From assembly GCA_964017185.1 (NCBI GenBank), contig OZ024875.1:25553456-25617455 (forward strand): a stretch of 64,000 nt of DNA. The letters are read 5' to 3'. The stretch comes from Rugalucina vietnamica (taxonomy: Eukaryota > Mollusca > Bivalvia > Lucinida > Lucinidae). How positions within the stretch are numbered: position 1 is the stretch's first letter; each line of letters begins with the position of its first letter. Below are positions 10,235 to 20,070 of the stretch, in pieces. The notes under the pieces are model-generated. The model had not been told where the DNA came from. It searched no databases and saw only the letters and a list, made by a program, of their open reading frames with translations. The translations under genes were made by a program, and so were the position numbers.

Positions 10235-11392
10235 TTTGCTTATTTCTAATCTTAAATTTACACAATAAATATCACAATGAAATAAAATAAATATAGTATG
10301 GAAAGTACCGACAGTTTAACTTATCTGTATTCTTGGTTCTGTGACATCTACTCGGTCATCATCTGCTTTGGCTGGTTGACATCAGTTGAATCTTGCTGGC
10401 AAGTCGGTCGTCTATCTTGAAGAGTTGAGAGGTTCTCGTACCCGTTGGAGACTCCACCACATCTGTCACAGGGCGAAGCGGTCGCTGCTATGGCTTATAT
10501 GTAATGGCCTAATGTCTGGTTCGAGGTCACTGTGTGAACGCACTCGCTTGGCAGATTTGGGGAATTTAGCTCAAGCTGTTTGGTAGCACACAGGACCCTG
10601 ATTTTCACTGAAGCTTAACGACCGCCGTGTGAACAGTTAAATGTCCCTGGCTTATAGCCTAATCGCAGAAATAAAACTTCAAGATAGATTTGTAGTTTTC
10701 TAAATTTTAATTATTACTTTCTAAAATGTAAAAACGCGATTGATGCAGATATTGTATTTTGTCAATGTCCTAAATTGTTCCTTAATCACTTTTTCACAAT
10801 GTCCTAAATTTGTCCTAAACACAATGCACTTTTTGTCACTTTCCGTTCCTGAAGTCTTACACTATGAATTTCCAAAATGTTCCTGTTGTTCCGCGAAATA
10901 CTTAAATTTGTATTGTCCTAAACCCGATGTCACCAGCATATGATTTTCCAAAACTACTGTTCATCTGTGCCCTTATTGATTGTAAAATGTAAAGTTCTGT
11001 GTTTCTAAATTCTACTGCTGTCTCCCTTGTTCCAGATTTAAATTTATTTGTTCTTAAACTTCTTATTCTTGCCCTTATTGATTATTATGTACAAGTCCTT
11101 ATTAGCACATCACATTAAAACTGCAACTTAAGATTTTACAAAGATTTGGAAGTCTTTGCACAAAGCCAATAAATGTCAAATGGTCTATGCAGAGTCTACA
11201 TTGCAAAATCACATGTTCTCAGTTTCATATCCAGATCAGAAGTGATTTTCAAAAACTAAAATTCTGCGTTTCCAAAAATTTCCAACTTATCAATCAACCA
11301 ATGAATTGTTTCCTTACATTCGACCAATCCTAAACATTTCTGAAAAACCCAATGAAATTCCCTGTACTAAGATTCATCTCAAGGTGCCAAAT
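10235..11392 (-). other. Gypsy copy B leader, no gag
   Basis: Same sequence as 1180-2337 apart from one substitution at 10443. No gag-like frame on the minus strand. The candidate primer-binding site is at 11374-11391, next to the LTR. Confidence 0.7.
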
Positions 11393-11966
11393 TGTCCCTT
11401 AGAGTGAATTTAGCCAAATTGACAAAAATACAAAATAATCTGCTCTTTCAAATAATCTCCCCTTTCCTGAGTTCCAATCAGCAATTTCATTGTCTAAGCA
11501 TTTTGCTAGAAGCCAATTATGACATGAGTTACCTAAGTTAAGTGCCCTATGTTTTGTTTGTTAAGAAGTGCTAAAAGTTTCAAAGTGTTATCCAAGCTCA
11601 ACCTATCTGCCAAAAGAGCTTAATTACTTATATGGTGATAACTTGTTAAACCTTCAAAGCTGTCCCATTTCCTTGTGAACACAATTTTACCAAACTGCCA
11701 AAATGCATTTGATGAACAGAAATCTTGAGAAATATTACATTCCTAAATTCCAAAATAATGCAAATGTAACTTTAACTTTTTATCTTATTTCTGATGAAAA
11801 ATATCCTTTCATACCATCCATCCATGTTTTTTGTTACACAACACATAAAAATTGAAAAACCTTTCTCACATTTTGTACTTGAATTTATTTGCAATGTTCT
11901 TACTATTCTTACTTACTATGTATTTTTATGCATAAAGCAAATGTACCAAAATTTTCACTGGTGACA
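11393..11966 (-). repeat. Gypsy long terminal repeat (5' LTR of copy B)
   Basis: 574-bp match of 2338-2911 with one difference at 11543. To its right the sequence is unrelated flank starting TATATATTAG. Confidence 0.9.
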
Positions 11967-12139
11967 TATATATTAGATGCATGGTTAAGCTCACTTTTAG
12001 CCTTTACTGAGTATTTGATAACCATTTTCTATTGGCAGTTTGGTGAATTATATTTGTCAGTAACTATTTCTGAAGAAGGTGAAATACAAAAGGTGGTTTC
12101 CAAACATTTTATATTACTATACTGATTGTTCAAAGGCCA
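11967..12139. other. unique flank
   Basis: No coding or repeat signal seen between the LTR and the next repeat. Confidence 0.5.
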
Positions 12140-12400
12140 TACTTCTGTTGTGGTTCTAATTGTTTATGGTTATTGGTTCACATTATGTGCTGTTTGCTCT
12201 TTATGCATGTTTTCATATTTTTAGTTAAGTTCAATTTGCTGAGTGACCACCTTGGAAGCAGCTGCTCATTCGCTTACCATATGCTTTCTTGGTACAAGTA
12301 CCTGAGTGTCAATTTAGTCTTTTCCAATTTGGGTGGGAATTGCTTTCCAGTTGTACCATGACCATTGCCCACTTTTGCCTCTTTATAAAAAGCATCTGAT
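12140..12400 (+). mobile_element. 3' end fragment of the Penelope-like element
   Basis: Plus-strand sequence related to the 3' tail of the element at 14344-16513 when that is read on its minus strand: a shared ATGTTTTCATATTTTTAG block, then a GAGTG..CCACCT block and AGCTGCTCATTCG. It carries no coding part, so it is a short 3' remnant. Confidence 0.6.
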
Positions 12401-12426
12401 ATACATTGTAGAACTATAAACTTGTT

Positions 12427-13090
12427 GAAATGGAGTAAAAAATCAAAAAAGGAGTAATTTTGTCGAAATTTGACTGAAAGTCCTCAAAAGTTTACCAGGT
12501 GAGCTTCTTCTCAGCATCAACAAGTATACCAAATATGAAGACTCTAGCTCAAGTACTTTTTGAGATATCTTGCACACAAGATTTTCAAATTTTGTTTTCA
12601 AAGGGACATAACTCCAAAAAGGGGCATAACTTAGACATGAAAAAATATGGGTCAAATATTTTTCATGAGGAATTTGTATATGAAATTTCATAACCCATCA
12701 TTCACCATTCAAAAGTTTCAAGTTGACCGAAAAGTGGAAAAAAAATCAATGAAATTTTCAAAATTGCATAATTTTGTCAAAATTGAAAGAAAGTGCTAAA
12801 AAATTATTCATGTCATCTACTCCTCAGCCCCAATCAGTGTACTAAATATGATGGCTCTAGCTTTAATACCTTTTGAGATTTCTTGCACACAAGATTTTCA
12901 AATTTTGTTTTCAAAGGGACATAACTCCTAAAAGGGGCATGACTCAGACATGAAAAAATATGGGTTGAATATTTTTCATGAGGAATATACATTTGTAATT
13001 TCAAAATCCTAATATTCACCATTCAAAAGTTCCAAATTTCACTGAAAAGTGGAATAAATCAATGACATTTTCAAAATTGCATAATTTTGG
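12427..13090. repeat. two diverged tandem units of about 330 bp
   Basis: Both units contain TTTTGTTTTCAAAGGGACAT, GGGGCATAACTTAGACATG or GGGGCATGACTCAGACATG, and ATTTTTCATGAGGAAT in the same order. The open frames called across them on either strand are repeat noise. Confidence 0.75.
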
Positions 13091-13625
13091 CAAAATCACT
13101 GAACCGTGAAATTAGGTCACAATGACCTATAAGTATATTGGAGTCAAAGGTCTGGTCATACTCATAATCTGAAAAAAGTATGAAAATATACTAATTGAGT
13201 GTCAAGATATAAGGCAAAATCACTGAACCGTGAAATTAGGTCACAGTGACCTAGGACTAATTCAGGGTCAAAGGTCTTGTCATACGCAAACATACTTTGA
13301 AAGAAGTTTGTTCATAAACCATTTGAGAACCGAGATATAAGGCAAAATCACTGAACCGTGAAATTAGGTCATAGTGACCTATAAGTATATTGGGGTCAAA
13401 GGGCTGGTCATACTCACTCATAATCTGAAAAAAGTATGAAAATATACTAATTGAGTGTCAAGATATAAGGCAAAATCACTGAACCGTGAAGTTAGGTCAC
13501 AGTGACTAAGTATATTGGGGTCAAAGGCCTGGTCGTACTCACTCATAATCTGAAAGAAGTAAGAAAATATACTAATTGAGTGTCAAGATATAAGGCAAAA
13601 TCACTGAACCATGGAAAGTAGGTCA
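13090..13625. repeat. tandem repeat, about 125-bp unit, four to five copies
   Basis: GCAAAATCACTGAACC recurs at about 13090, 13213, 13341, 13470 and 13594, each followed in most units by a GGTCA...TGACC block and, in most, GGGGTCAAAGG. Spacing is 123-129 bp. Confidence 0.85.
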
Positions 13626-13739
13626 ACTGGAAAGTAGGTCAACCGACCCTTACCGTCATGACACACAAGTCAGTGTCACAAAGTCAAAAGATGAATGACC
13701 AACCATCTTCCTAAGTTGTTTCTATTAAAAAATAAAAAG

Positions 13740-14343
13740 AAAAAAAAATCGGGGAGTTCTAGATTTTGACCTCTAGCCCCACCCCCCTGACTCCGACCCA
13801 GAGGTCCGATGTCATGGAACCTAAAGTGTATGAAGTATGAATGCTTTATGATAAGTTGTCAAGATATGGACTCCTTGTAAAAGTTACACAGCAGTACATC
13901 TATTTTTTACAGTGTTCTAGTTTTTAACCTCCAGCCCCACCCCCCAGGCATGGACCAAGAGACCCGATGCCAAACAATGAAACTCAACCCTACAACGTAC
14001 CTATGGTCCGAGTATGAAAGCCCTCTGATAAAAAATTTTCAAGATATAGACTTCTAGAATACTATATCACAGAAAAGCCATTATTATCATTAATGGTGTT
14101 CTAGATTTTAACCTCTAGCCCCACCCCCTGGCATGGACCCAGGGATCTGATGCCATGGAATGAAAGCCGACCCTACAGGGTGTCAATGGCCCAAGTATCA
14201 ATGCTTTCTGATGAGTGGTTGTCAAGATATGGACTTCTAGAAAACTTTAACACAAGAATTGCCATTTTTGAAGGTGTTCTAGATTTTAACCTCCAGCCCC
14301 ACCCCCTGGCCTGGACTCAGGGGCCCGATGCCATGGAATGAAA
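13740..14343. repeat. tandem repeat, about 175-bp unit, about 3.5 copies
   Basis: Units share TTCTAGATTTTAACCTC, AGCCCCACCCCC and GTCAAGATATGGACTTC. The array is interrupted at 14344 and resumes at 16514 in the middle of a unit, which defines the insertion between them. Confidence 0.8.
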
Positions 14344-15091
14344 AGGTACAAGTAGGCAAAGATCAGGAAAAGGCGCAATCAGAAAAAGATTCCCACTCCA
14401 AAGACCGAGGTGGGAAAAAACCAAACTAACAATCAGGTACTTATACCATGAAACATATCGTAAGCCGAATGAGCAGCTATTTTCCCAATAGGTGGCCACT
14501 CAGTTACCTTAACTTAACTAAAAATATGAAAACATACATAAGGCGCCAACAGCACAAAAAATTTTAAACACCAAGACATAAAACAAAAAGAACCACTACA
14601 GAAGTATCGACTTGGAACGATCAGTAACACAAAGTTACTGGCGGGCTTAAACCGGTTTTACAGGTACCTAACCTCACCCTCAGCTTCTGCAGTGGTTCAC
14701 AACATTTAGTTAGTTCTTCGGTCCTCGTGGTGAATCTCTAACTAGTCAATGAATCATCAAGAACAAACAAATAAATCATGATAAACATCCTGATGAATCA
14801 AAAACCAGGACTCACAGATTGAGTAAGCTGCCCGACGATGGAGATCCCTGGGCGCCGAATAACCTACTAACTCCGGAGCAAAAGAAAAACACCAGTTGGA
14901 CCCCGGTGGGCCAAGCAACAGACAAGAAGCTCCGGCCCCAACCAGCTAAAATGAATAGCTTTAAGTCGGGGCCATCATAGAGTCTGACGCCCGACCCACC
15001 GGCGTGCAATTAAAGAAGGCAGCATAGTTATCAACCATGATTGGGTTAAAAACTAAGCATGCAGACTGTCGCATAACATTCAAGTTATAAC
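14344..15091 (-). other. 3' noncoding part of the Penelope-like element
   Basis: Lies after the RT stop on the minus strand. No coding frame is supported; part of it is repeated at 12140-12400 and 23617-23690. Confidence 0.6.
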
Positions 15092-16232
15092 CTATACGTC
15101 TGTAACGTGAATTTTTCCGAACTGAAGAGAAAAATCATTTATTCCTTTAAGTTTCTTTAATTTGTAAACCAAGTCACCATAAAATTCAGGTTCCGAAAGG
15201 CCCTCACTTAAAAGTGTCTTTAACCCAACATTATATTTGGAAATCAATTCATAGTGTCTACGATAAAATTTAGAAAAGGTTTTTCGAAGTTTATGATACC
15301 GATAGCCCTGTTGGAGAAGTTTTGCCGTTAAACATTTATTTCGAGCGTTGAAGTCTGTAACATGATTGCAGACTCTAGCAAACCTAATAAGTTGCGAAAT
15401 GTATACACCATAAGAAGCACGACGAGGAACGTCACCATCCAAAAAAGGAAAATTTACTATATCAAAATCAAAGTCATCGCGCTTATCATAAATTTTAGAA
15501 GAAACAAATCCATTTGCAACAGAAAGATGTAGATCTAAAAAGGGGGCTTCGGTATCTGAGATATTAGCTTTGTTCAACTGAAGTTCAGGTGGATAAATTT
15601 GATTGACCATACCTTCAAAATAAGGGTTGTCAATGTTCAAAAGGTCATCGAGGTACCTAGATGTGGAATTAAAAGCCTCGATAACATCAGCTTGATTATC
15701 ATGGTTAAGAGAATCCATGAAATCTCTTTCGTAGCAGTATAAAAATAAATCAGCTACGAGAGGTGCGCAATTTGTACCCATCGGAATTCCAACAATTTGT
15801 CTGTATAACTTGGTCCCAAATCTAATATAAATATTATCAAGGAGATAGGATAAGGCGTCGCACACATTCTGACATGACCAAAGGGTATACCGACTTTGGT
15901 CAGAGGAAGTGAAAAAAGCCTTTCTGTCATTACATGCCAAATAAAGTGAACCATAGTTTTTTAATGCCCTTTTGAAGGTCCACTCTATCAAATCCAGAAG
16001 TTTTTCTTTAATTAGATTATGTGGTAATGTTGTATACAGAGTAGAAAAATCATATGTGGACAAGCTTGTCGCACGGAACCCTCTACACTTCAATTTACTG
16101 AGCACCTCACCAGAATTTTTTATTGACCAAAACCAATTTTTATTTGAAGTTTCATACACTGTCTCACAGTATCTTATAACATGAGATTTGATAGCAGTAA
16201 GACAAGAAGTTAATAATTTAGAAAGTTCAGTG
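15092..16232 (-). CDS. reverse transcriptase, Penelope-like (main part)
   Basis: The frame is open from 16232 down to the stop at 15092. The apparent start at 16157-16159 is a GTG inside the gene, and the frame continues upstream to the MITE. Motifs in order: STYDFSTLYTTLPH (RT motif with catalytic Asp), GIPMGTNCAPLVADLFLY (RT motif B-like), RYLDDLL (catalytic YxDD), then APFLDLHLS and a basic C-terminal region (YRYHKLRKTFSKFYRRH). The GIPMGTNCAP and YLDD pattern is unlike LINE and Gypsy enzymes and fits Penelope-like or telomerase-like RTs. I see no stop or frameshift in this part. The N-terminal part is at 16399-16513, across the MITE. Confidence 0.8.
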
Positions 16233-16398
16233 CAGTGGCGGATTTAGAGGGGGTTCAAGGGGTTCGCTTGAACCCCCCTCTGGACCCACATTATTCCGTT
16301 TTCATGGGGAATTTCAAAAGATTTTGTGTGAAATTCGGCAAACGAACCCCCTTTTCTACATTTGAACCCCCTCTTCAGAAATCCTGGATCCGCCCCTG
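16233..16398. mobile_element. 166-bp MITE inserted in the RT gene
   Basis: Imperfect terminal repeats CAGTGGCGGAT and, inverted at the right end, CAGGGGCGGAT. It is flanked by CAGTG at 16228-16232 and 16399-16403, read as a 5-bp target duplication. A related element is at 50007-50181. The reading frames of the RT on both sides are in register once the element and one CAGTG are discounted. Confidence 0.8.
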
Positions 16399-16513
16399 CA
16401 GTGGTAGTACAAGAGCTAGAATTTGCAATAAATCTAGCTTTGTATGGTCTTTTGTGAAGCTTAGGTAACCAATACATCGTAGGAAGTTTGTCTTGGCCTT
16501 CATTGACACACAA
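16399..16513 (-). pseudogene. reverse transcriptase, N-terminal fragment upstream of the MITE
   Basis: Minus-strand frame with LPTMYWLPKLHKRPYKARFI and then NSSSCTTT, the conserved RT region that precedes the catalytic palm. It runs into the MITE, which adds non-native residues of the ADPGFLKRG type. It starts at the truncated 5' edge of the element, so no true start is present. Confidence 0.75.
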
Positions 16514-16690
16514 GCTAACCCTACAGGGTATCTATGGTCCAAGTATGAATGCTTTCTGATGAGTGGTTGTCAAGATATGGACTTCTAGAAAACTTTAACG
16601 CAAGTGTGACGCGCACGTGCACGCGCACGGGAACGTGGACGACCGGGGTGACTGCAATAGCTCTATGCACTTCGTGCAGTCGAGCTAAAA
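16514..16690. repeat. end of tandem array and modular-element terminus
   Basis: 16514-16600 resumes the 175-bp repeat. 16601-16690 has GC-rich CACGTGCACGCGCAC and a hairpin GCACTTCGTGC, and ends CGAGCTAAAA. In reverse complement this resembles the start of the element at 38146, so it is the terminus of the same family in opposite orientation. Confidence 0.65.
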
Positions 16691-16829
16691 ACAAAATAGC
16701 TGAAACATCATTATTAACTATGCTTGAACAAAATCTCTAGCAACCAGACGGCTGTTACTTTTCTAGTGTTTTACATGCCTTATGTGCACTTCATGATTTT
16801 GAAGACCATATAAACGTCATGTGATACTG

Positions 16830-17050
16830 CACTAGTCATTTGTAACCAAGACCCCCCCCCCCAGCCTCGGGGAAAAGCCGGGACTCTACTTTTGGTCCAG
16901 CAAATGCCCGCTAAAATCCCCACCCCATGCCAGGACTTCTCATTGGCAAAACCACCACTGTTTTCCCCCCGTAGCCTGCTATCTTTCCTTTTGCACAGCC
17001 CTTTTTGACTATATAAAGCAAACCCTGGAAATATCTTCCCCGCACTGCCA
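16830..17050. mobile_element. partial MITE with CTAGTCATTTGTAACCA end
   Basis: Starts GCACTAGTCATTTGTAACCA and continues with C/G-rich runs, related to the left half of the complete element at 22478-22685. The right terminal repeat is not evident. Confidence 0.5.
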
Positions 17051-17483
17051 TGGCAAAATTTTGGTCTAAGTCCCGCTCATTTTTACAGCTATCTGTGTCT
17101 TACCAGTGCCAAAAGCATCTAGTACCACCGTTTTTAAAGGGTGAACCAACATCATAAAGCCTAAAAAAATAGCTGTGTTTCCGCTAACGGTCTGAAAAAT
17201 AGGGTAGGTAGGTAGGAAAATCTTTTTTTCATTTTCATTTTAATTTTTACGCAAAAAAATCCAGGGTAGGTAGGTAAATGTAATTTTTTTATACGCAGTT
17301 TTTATTGAAAAAGGTCAAAATGGTCAATGCCGGGCAAAGGTATGAGGTCTACGTTCTTCAGCCATGTGAACCCATCAATGTCAAAGACTGGCAACATATT
17401 TTATAATAAGATTCAGTCTCCTTGCCTCAAATGAGGTTGATAAACTTTCAGTCTCATCTTGTTCATAGACCACTATCTGAGAG

Positions 17484-17610
17484 CAGGGTGGCCTAGTGGT
17501 AGAGCTCGCTGAACTGTAAAGTACTGTGTTGGAATCCCACCAGCACTGGCCACTGGGTCTTGTCCTCCAGAAAGAAACCTTCTCTCAGATATGCATCCCA
17601 ACAATGGCAA
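17484..17610 (+). mobile_element. tRNA-derived SINE
   Basis: A-box-like TGGCCTAGTGGTAGAGC followed about 30 bp later by a B-box-like GTTGGAATCCC. This spacing is that of an RNA polymerase III promoter of tRNA origin. There is no cloverleaf, so it is not a tRNA gene. Confidence 0.6.
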
Positions 17611-17929
17611 CATGACCTAAATAAAGTTGACTGAGATGCAAAACCCCAATACAAACAATTTAGGGGATGGCATAATCTGACATATTACACACAACAATAC
17701 TCTTATTGCATGCAACTTAGCAGGAAAGGCCAGTATTGACAAACTAATAAGAAATTAACAGCTTTATTTTCAAAACGAAATCTGAAGACACAAACCATCA
17801 ACATGTAAATTTCGATAAAACGACTACTCCCGAATTCAAACTATAACTGTAACTGCATATCTGTTCCGGGTCACCTCAGCCCATTGTACAACTGCAACTG
17901 CAACTGAACCAACGAAAATGTCAAATGCA

Positions 17930-18110
17930 GGGACTCCCTTTATAAGGGATTACTGAATCTGAATACATATAGTTTACTGGTGACACGCCAAATGACATCA
18001 TTTCACCAGGGATTTGGATGGAGGAGTATTTAGTCCCTAGAACGCACAACTGAAGAATTCTCTGAAAGCAACACCTGTTTATTCTGATTGTATTATCCTC
18101 CAACCACTAG
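17930..18110 (-). mobile_element. 3' end of a LINE with TTCAGA-type tail
   Basis: Minus strand contains GTGCGTTCTAGGGACTAA, then CCTGGTGAAATGATGTCATT, CACCAGTAAACTAT and a short TTCAGATTCAG tail. The first block matches the end of the LINE gene at 36330-36641; the second block recurs at 19975-20070. Confidence 0.6.
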
Positions 18111-19080
18111 GAGGTCTCTGCTATCCCCGAGTTACGGTATGATTACCATCACAAACCTCCGATGATAGAACTACATTACCCGCCACTTACTATCATCTTA
18201 ACATATTTACAGTATGCCATACTCTATCATTGAAGTCATTTTATTTTGCGGGGGAGGAAGGAGTAGGTGGAGAGAAGCCAGTGTTTGCCTTATAAATGCT
18301 GAGCGCATTTTAGCAAGAAAGCGACTGGTACTGTCACAGAGTCATTAAATAAGTAAATGAGTTTAATTAGAAAATAAAATAAAAATAGAAAAATAATTTA
18401 GAAAATAGAAATAATGCAAAGATCATGTACATATTTATTAAGTTTTGTGGTCATGTAAATATGGCATTGTCATTAGGAAGAAGCCACATATTGCAATGGT
18501 TAGACCATCATCAAAATGCTATTACACAAATCAGGTGGAACTATTTTCAGCCTGTTGTCTGGAACCTGAATTCAAAAAGACATTTGCAAGTACATGCTAA
18601 TTTCCTTTGATGTGTAAAAATCTATGAGAAAACAATCTGTTGGAGGCTGGCCACTTATGATATGAAACTGACCACTCAGAGCCAAGATAAGATACTTGTT
18701 AATTAGTTAATTAGGGAGTCAGTAAGAGAGAGAAGCTATGATTTGGTATGATTGCAGGAGGCGGAGAGAAATGTATCATGTGACCAGGTCAGCAGACACA
18801 AACTAGAATTTGGAAATCTTAGTCAGTTCATGTTTAGGAATTTTAGAGAAAGTATTAAGATCTGTTTTGAAAAATATGAAATTGTACTAAGAAAATAACT
18901 TGTAATATTTGGCTAAAGAAATTCAGAAATTGTTTAGAAACTTTGAATATGTATTTTGAATATTTGTGAGAAAGGACCAAAGATGAACATAGAAATCTAA
19001 GTAATCAAAAACAATTAAAATTCAAATAACAAAACAATTCAGTCTCCATTATCTATACATTTCCCCGGTGATAGTACCAT
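18111..19080. other. no recognised feature
   Basis: AT-rich sequence without supported coding frames or repeats shared within the window. Confidence 0.5.
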
Positions 19081-19089
19081 TTTTAAACG

Positions 19090-19180
19090 TCTTTGGAACG
19101 ACGCGGCCTTGGATCGAACCCACAGCCTCCCGCTTCTGCAGCGGACCCTGTAACCATTACGCTATCGGGACCGGTATATC
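19090..19180 (-). mobile_element. tRNA-like SINE head
   Basis: Minus strand reads TAGCGTAATGG (A-box-like) and GGGTTCGATCC (B-box) at tRNA-like spacing, with a CCGC...GCGG stem between them. It is probably a SINE or tRNA pseudogene, as a complete acceptor stem is not evident. Confidence 0.55.
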
Positions 19181-19439
19181 ATATTGCAGAAAGATAGGTT
19201 GGACCCAGATGAGAAAAGTTTGTTTAATTAAGAACACTTTGAAGTGTTGTGATATGCCTTCGGTATATTCACTTTTAGAACAAGACATTTCTAATTCACA
19301 GTGGAATAAAACTTCTGAATGGCTCAGTTAACTCGTATGCCAGTTGAAGAAGCATGAAGTCAGTGTGAGTGCGTGTGGGTACAGATTTTGTCTGTAAGTC
19401 ATGTCTGAAGACTATTCAATGCACAGTCTTCAGCCTCGT

Positions 19440-19610
19440 CACAGTATGTCCTTGTGAGCAGTTTGTTCTGGAAAATTGTCATGGGGCCTCGGTTTATAGT
19501 CTCAATACGAAGGACTTGAGAAACCCGGGATCGTATCTACAATCTCTGGTTTACAAGGCAAATGGCTTAACCACAGCACCACGGTGGCTTCTAAATGACA
19601 CCAAATTCTA
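19440..19610 (-). mobile_element. diverged tRNA-like SINE
   Basis: Minus strand has CCGTGGTGCTGTGGTTAAGC and, downstream, a weak B-box GATACGATCCC. Degraded. Confidence 0.4.
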
Positions 19611-19974
19611 CGTCATTTCGACGGAGTCTCGCTAAATAATCGGGGGAACTCTTCGATACAACAGAATAGACGCAGAAACTATCAGAGACATATCAGAAAA
19701 ACCAACAAAACCCGTGACACGAAATGCTTGGGTCAGGCTACAGAAAATGCTGGGTCGGATGTCGTTATTTTTATTTTAACCATAAAAATAGCAGAGTCGG
19801 CGGGTTGAGACAGGGTCGGTCGGGTTAGCGGAAACACAGCTTTTATTTTTTTACGCCTAACTCAGTTTAATAAACAGATGCGTTAGGCTATTAAATAAAC
19901 ATATAAACACTTTGAAAAAACACAGGCATGCATCTCGAGAAAAATCTGTAAGCCAAACAATGCATCTTAGCCCA

Positions 19975-20070
19975 AGTTCTGAATCTGAATCTGAATAGTT
20001 TACTGGTGACACGCCAAATGACATTATTTCACCAGGGGGTTCGGATGTTGTCTCGATAAACGAACCCATT
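19975..20070 (-). mobile_element. 3' end of the same LINE family
   Basis: Shares CCTGGTGAAATAATGTCATT and CACCAGTAAACTATTCAG with 17930-18110, and ends in three TTCAGA hexamers, a typical simple-repeat LINE tail. Confidence 0.65.

Larger units (their letters stand above)
2338..11966 (-). mobile_element. Ty3/Gypsy LTR retrotransposon, copy B (full length, broken)
   Basis: Minus-strand element with 5' LTR at 11393-11966 and 3' LTR at 2338-2911. It is 9629 bp long, or about 8.3 kb without the LINE insertion and its duplicated target. The order is LTR, leader without gag, protease, reverse transcriptase, RNase H, integrase with long C-terminal extension, 3' untranslated region, purine-rich tract, LTR. 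Three breaks are visible: a LINE in the protease region (8631-9846), a frameshift near 7311-7320 and a stop at 5895-5897. Near-identical LTRs argue for recent insertion. The right flank begins TATAT; the matching left flank lies beyond the window. Confidence 0.92.
14344..16513 (-). mobile_element. Penelope-like retroelement (tentative class), 5'-truncated, inserted in a tandem repeat
   Basis: About 2.17 kb on the minus strand interrupts a 175-bp repeat unit between its GGAATGAAA and ACCCTACAGGG parts. It contains a reverse-transcriptase gene that begins right at the 16513 edge, so the 5' end is truncated, and about 750 bp of 3' noncoding sequence. Fragments of its 3' end recur at 12140-12400 (plus strand) and 23617-23690 (minus-type). 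Class is inferred from the RT motifs; no GIY-YIG endonuclease is seen. Confidence 0.75.
17161..19853. mobile_element. 2.7-kb nonautonomous DNA transposon-like element
   Basis: Terminal inverted repeats of about 25 bp: the left has AGCTGTGTTTCCGCTAAC, and the right has GTTAGCGGAAACACAGCT. Both are followed inward by AT-rich sequence, with GGGTAGGTAGG near the left end and GGGTCGGTCGGG near the right. No transposase frame is present. The inside holds tRNA-like SINEs and a LINE 3' end, so it is a host for later insertions or a composite. Confidence 0.6.

Noticed and set aside
13090..13625. regular direct repeats considered as a CRISPR array
   Set aside because: The whole 125-bp unit repeats, with no unique spacers, in a eukaryotic setting.
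19090..19180. possible functional tRNA gene
   Set aside because: RNA polymerase III boxes are present but a complete acceptor stem is not; SINE or pseudogene is more likely.
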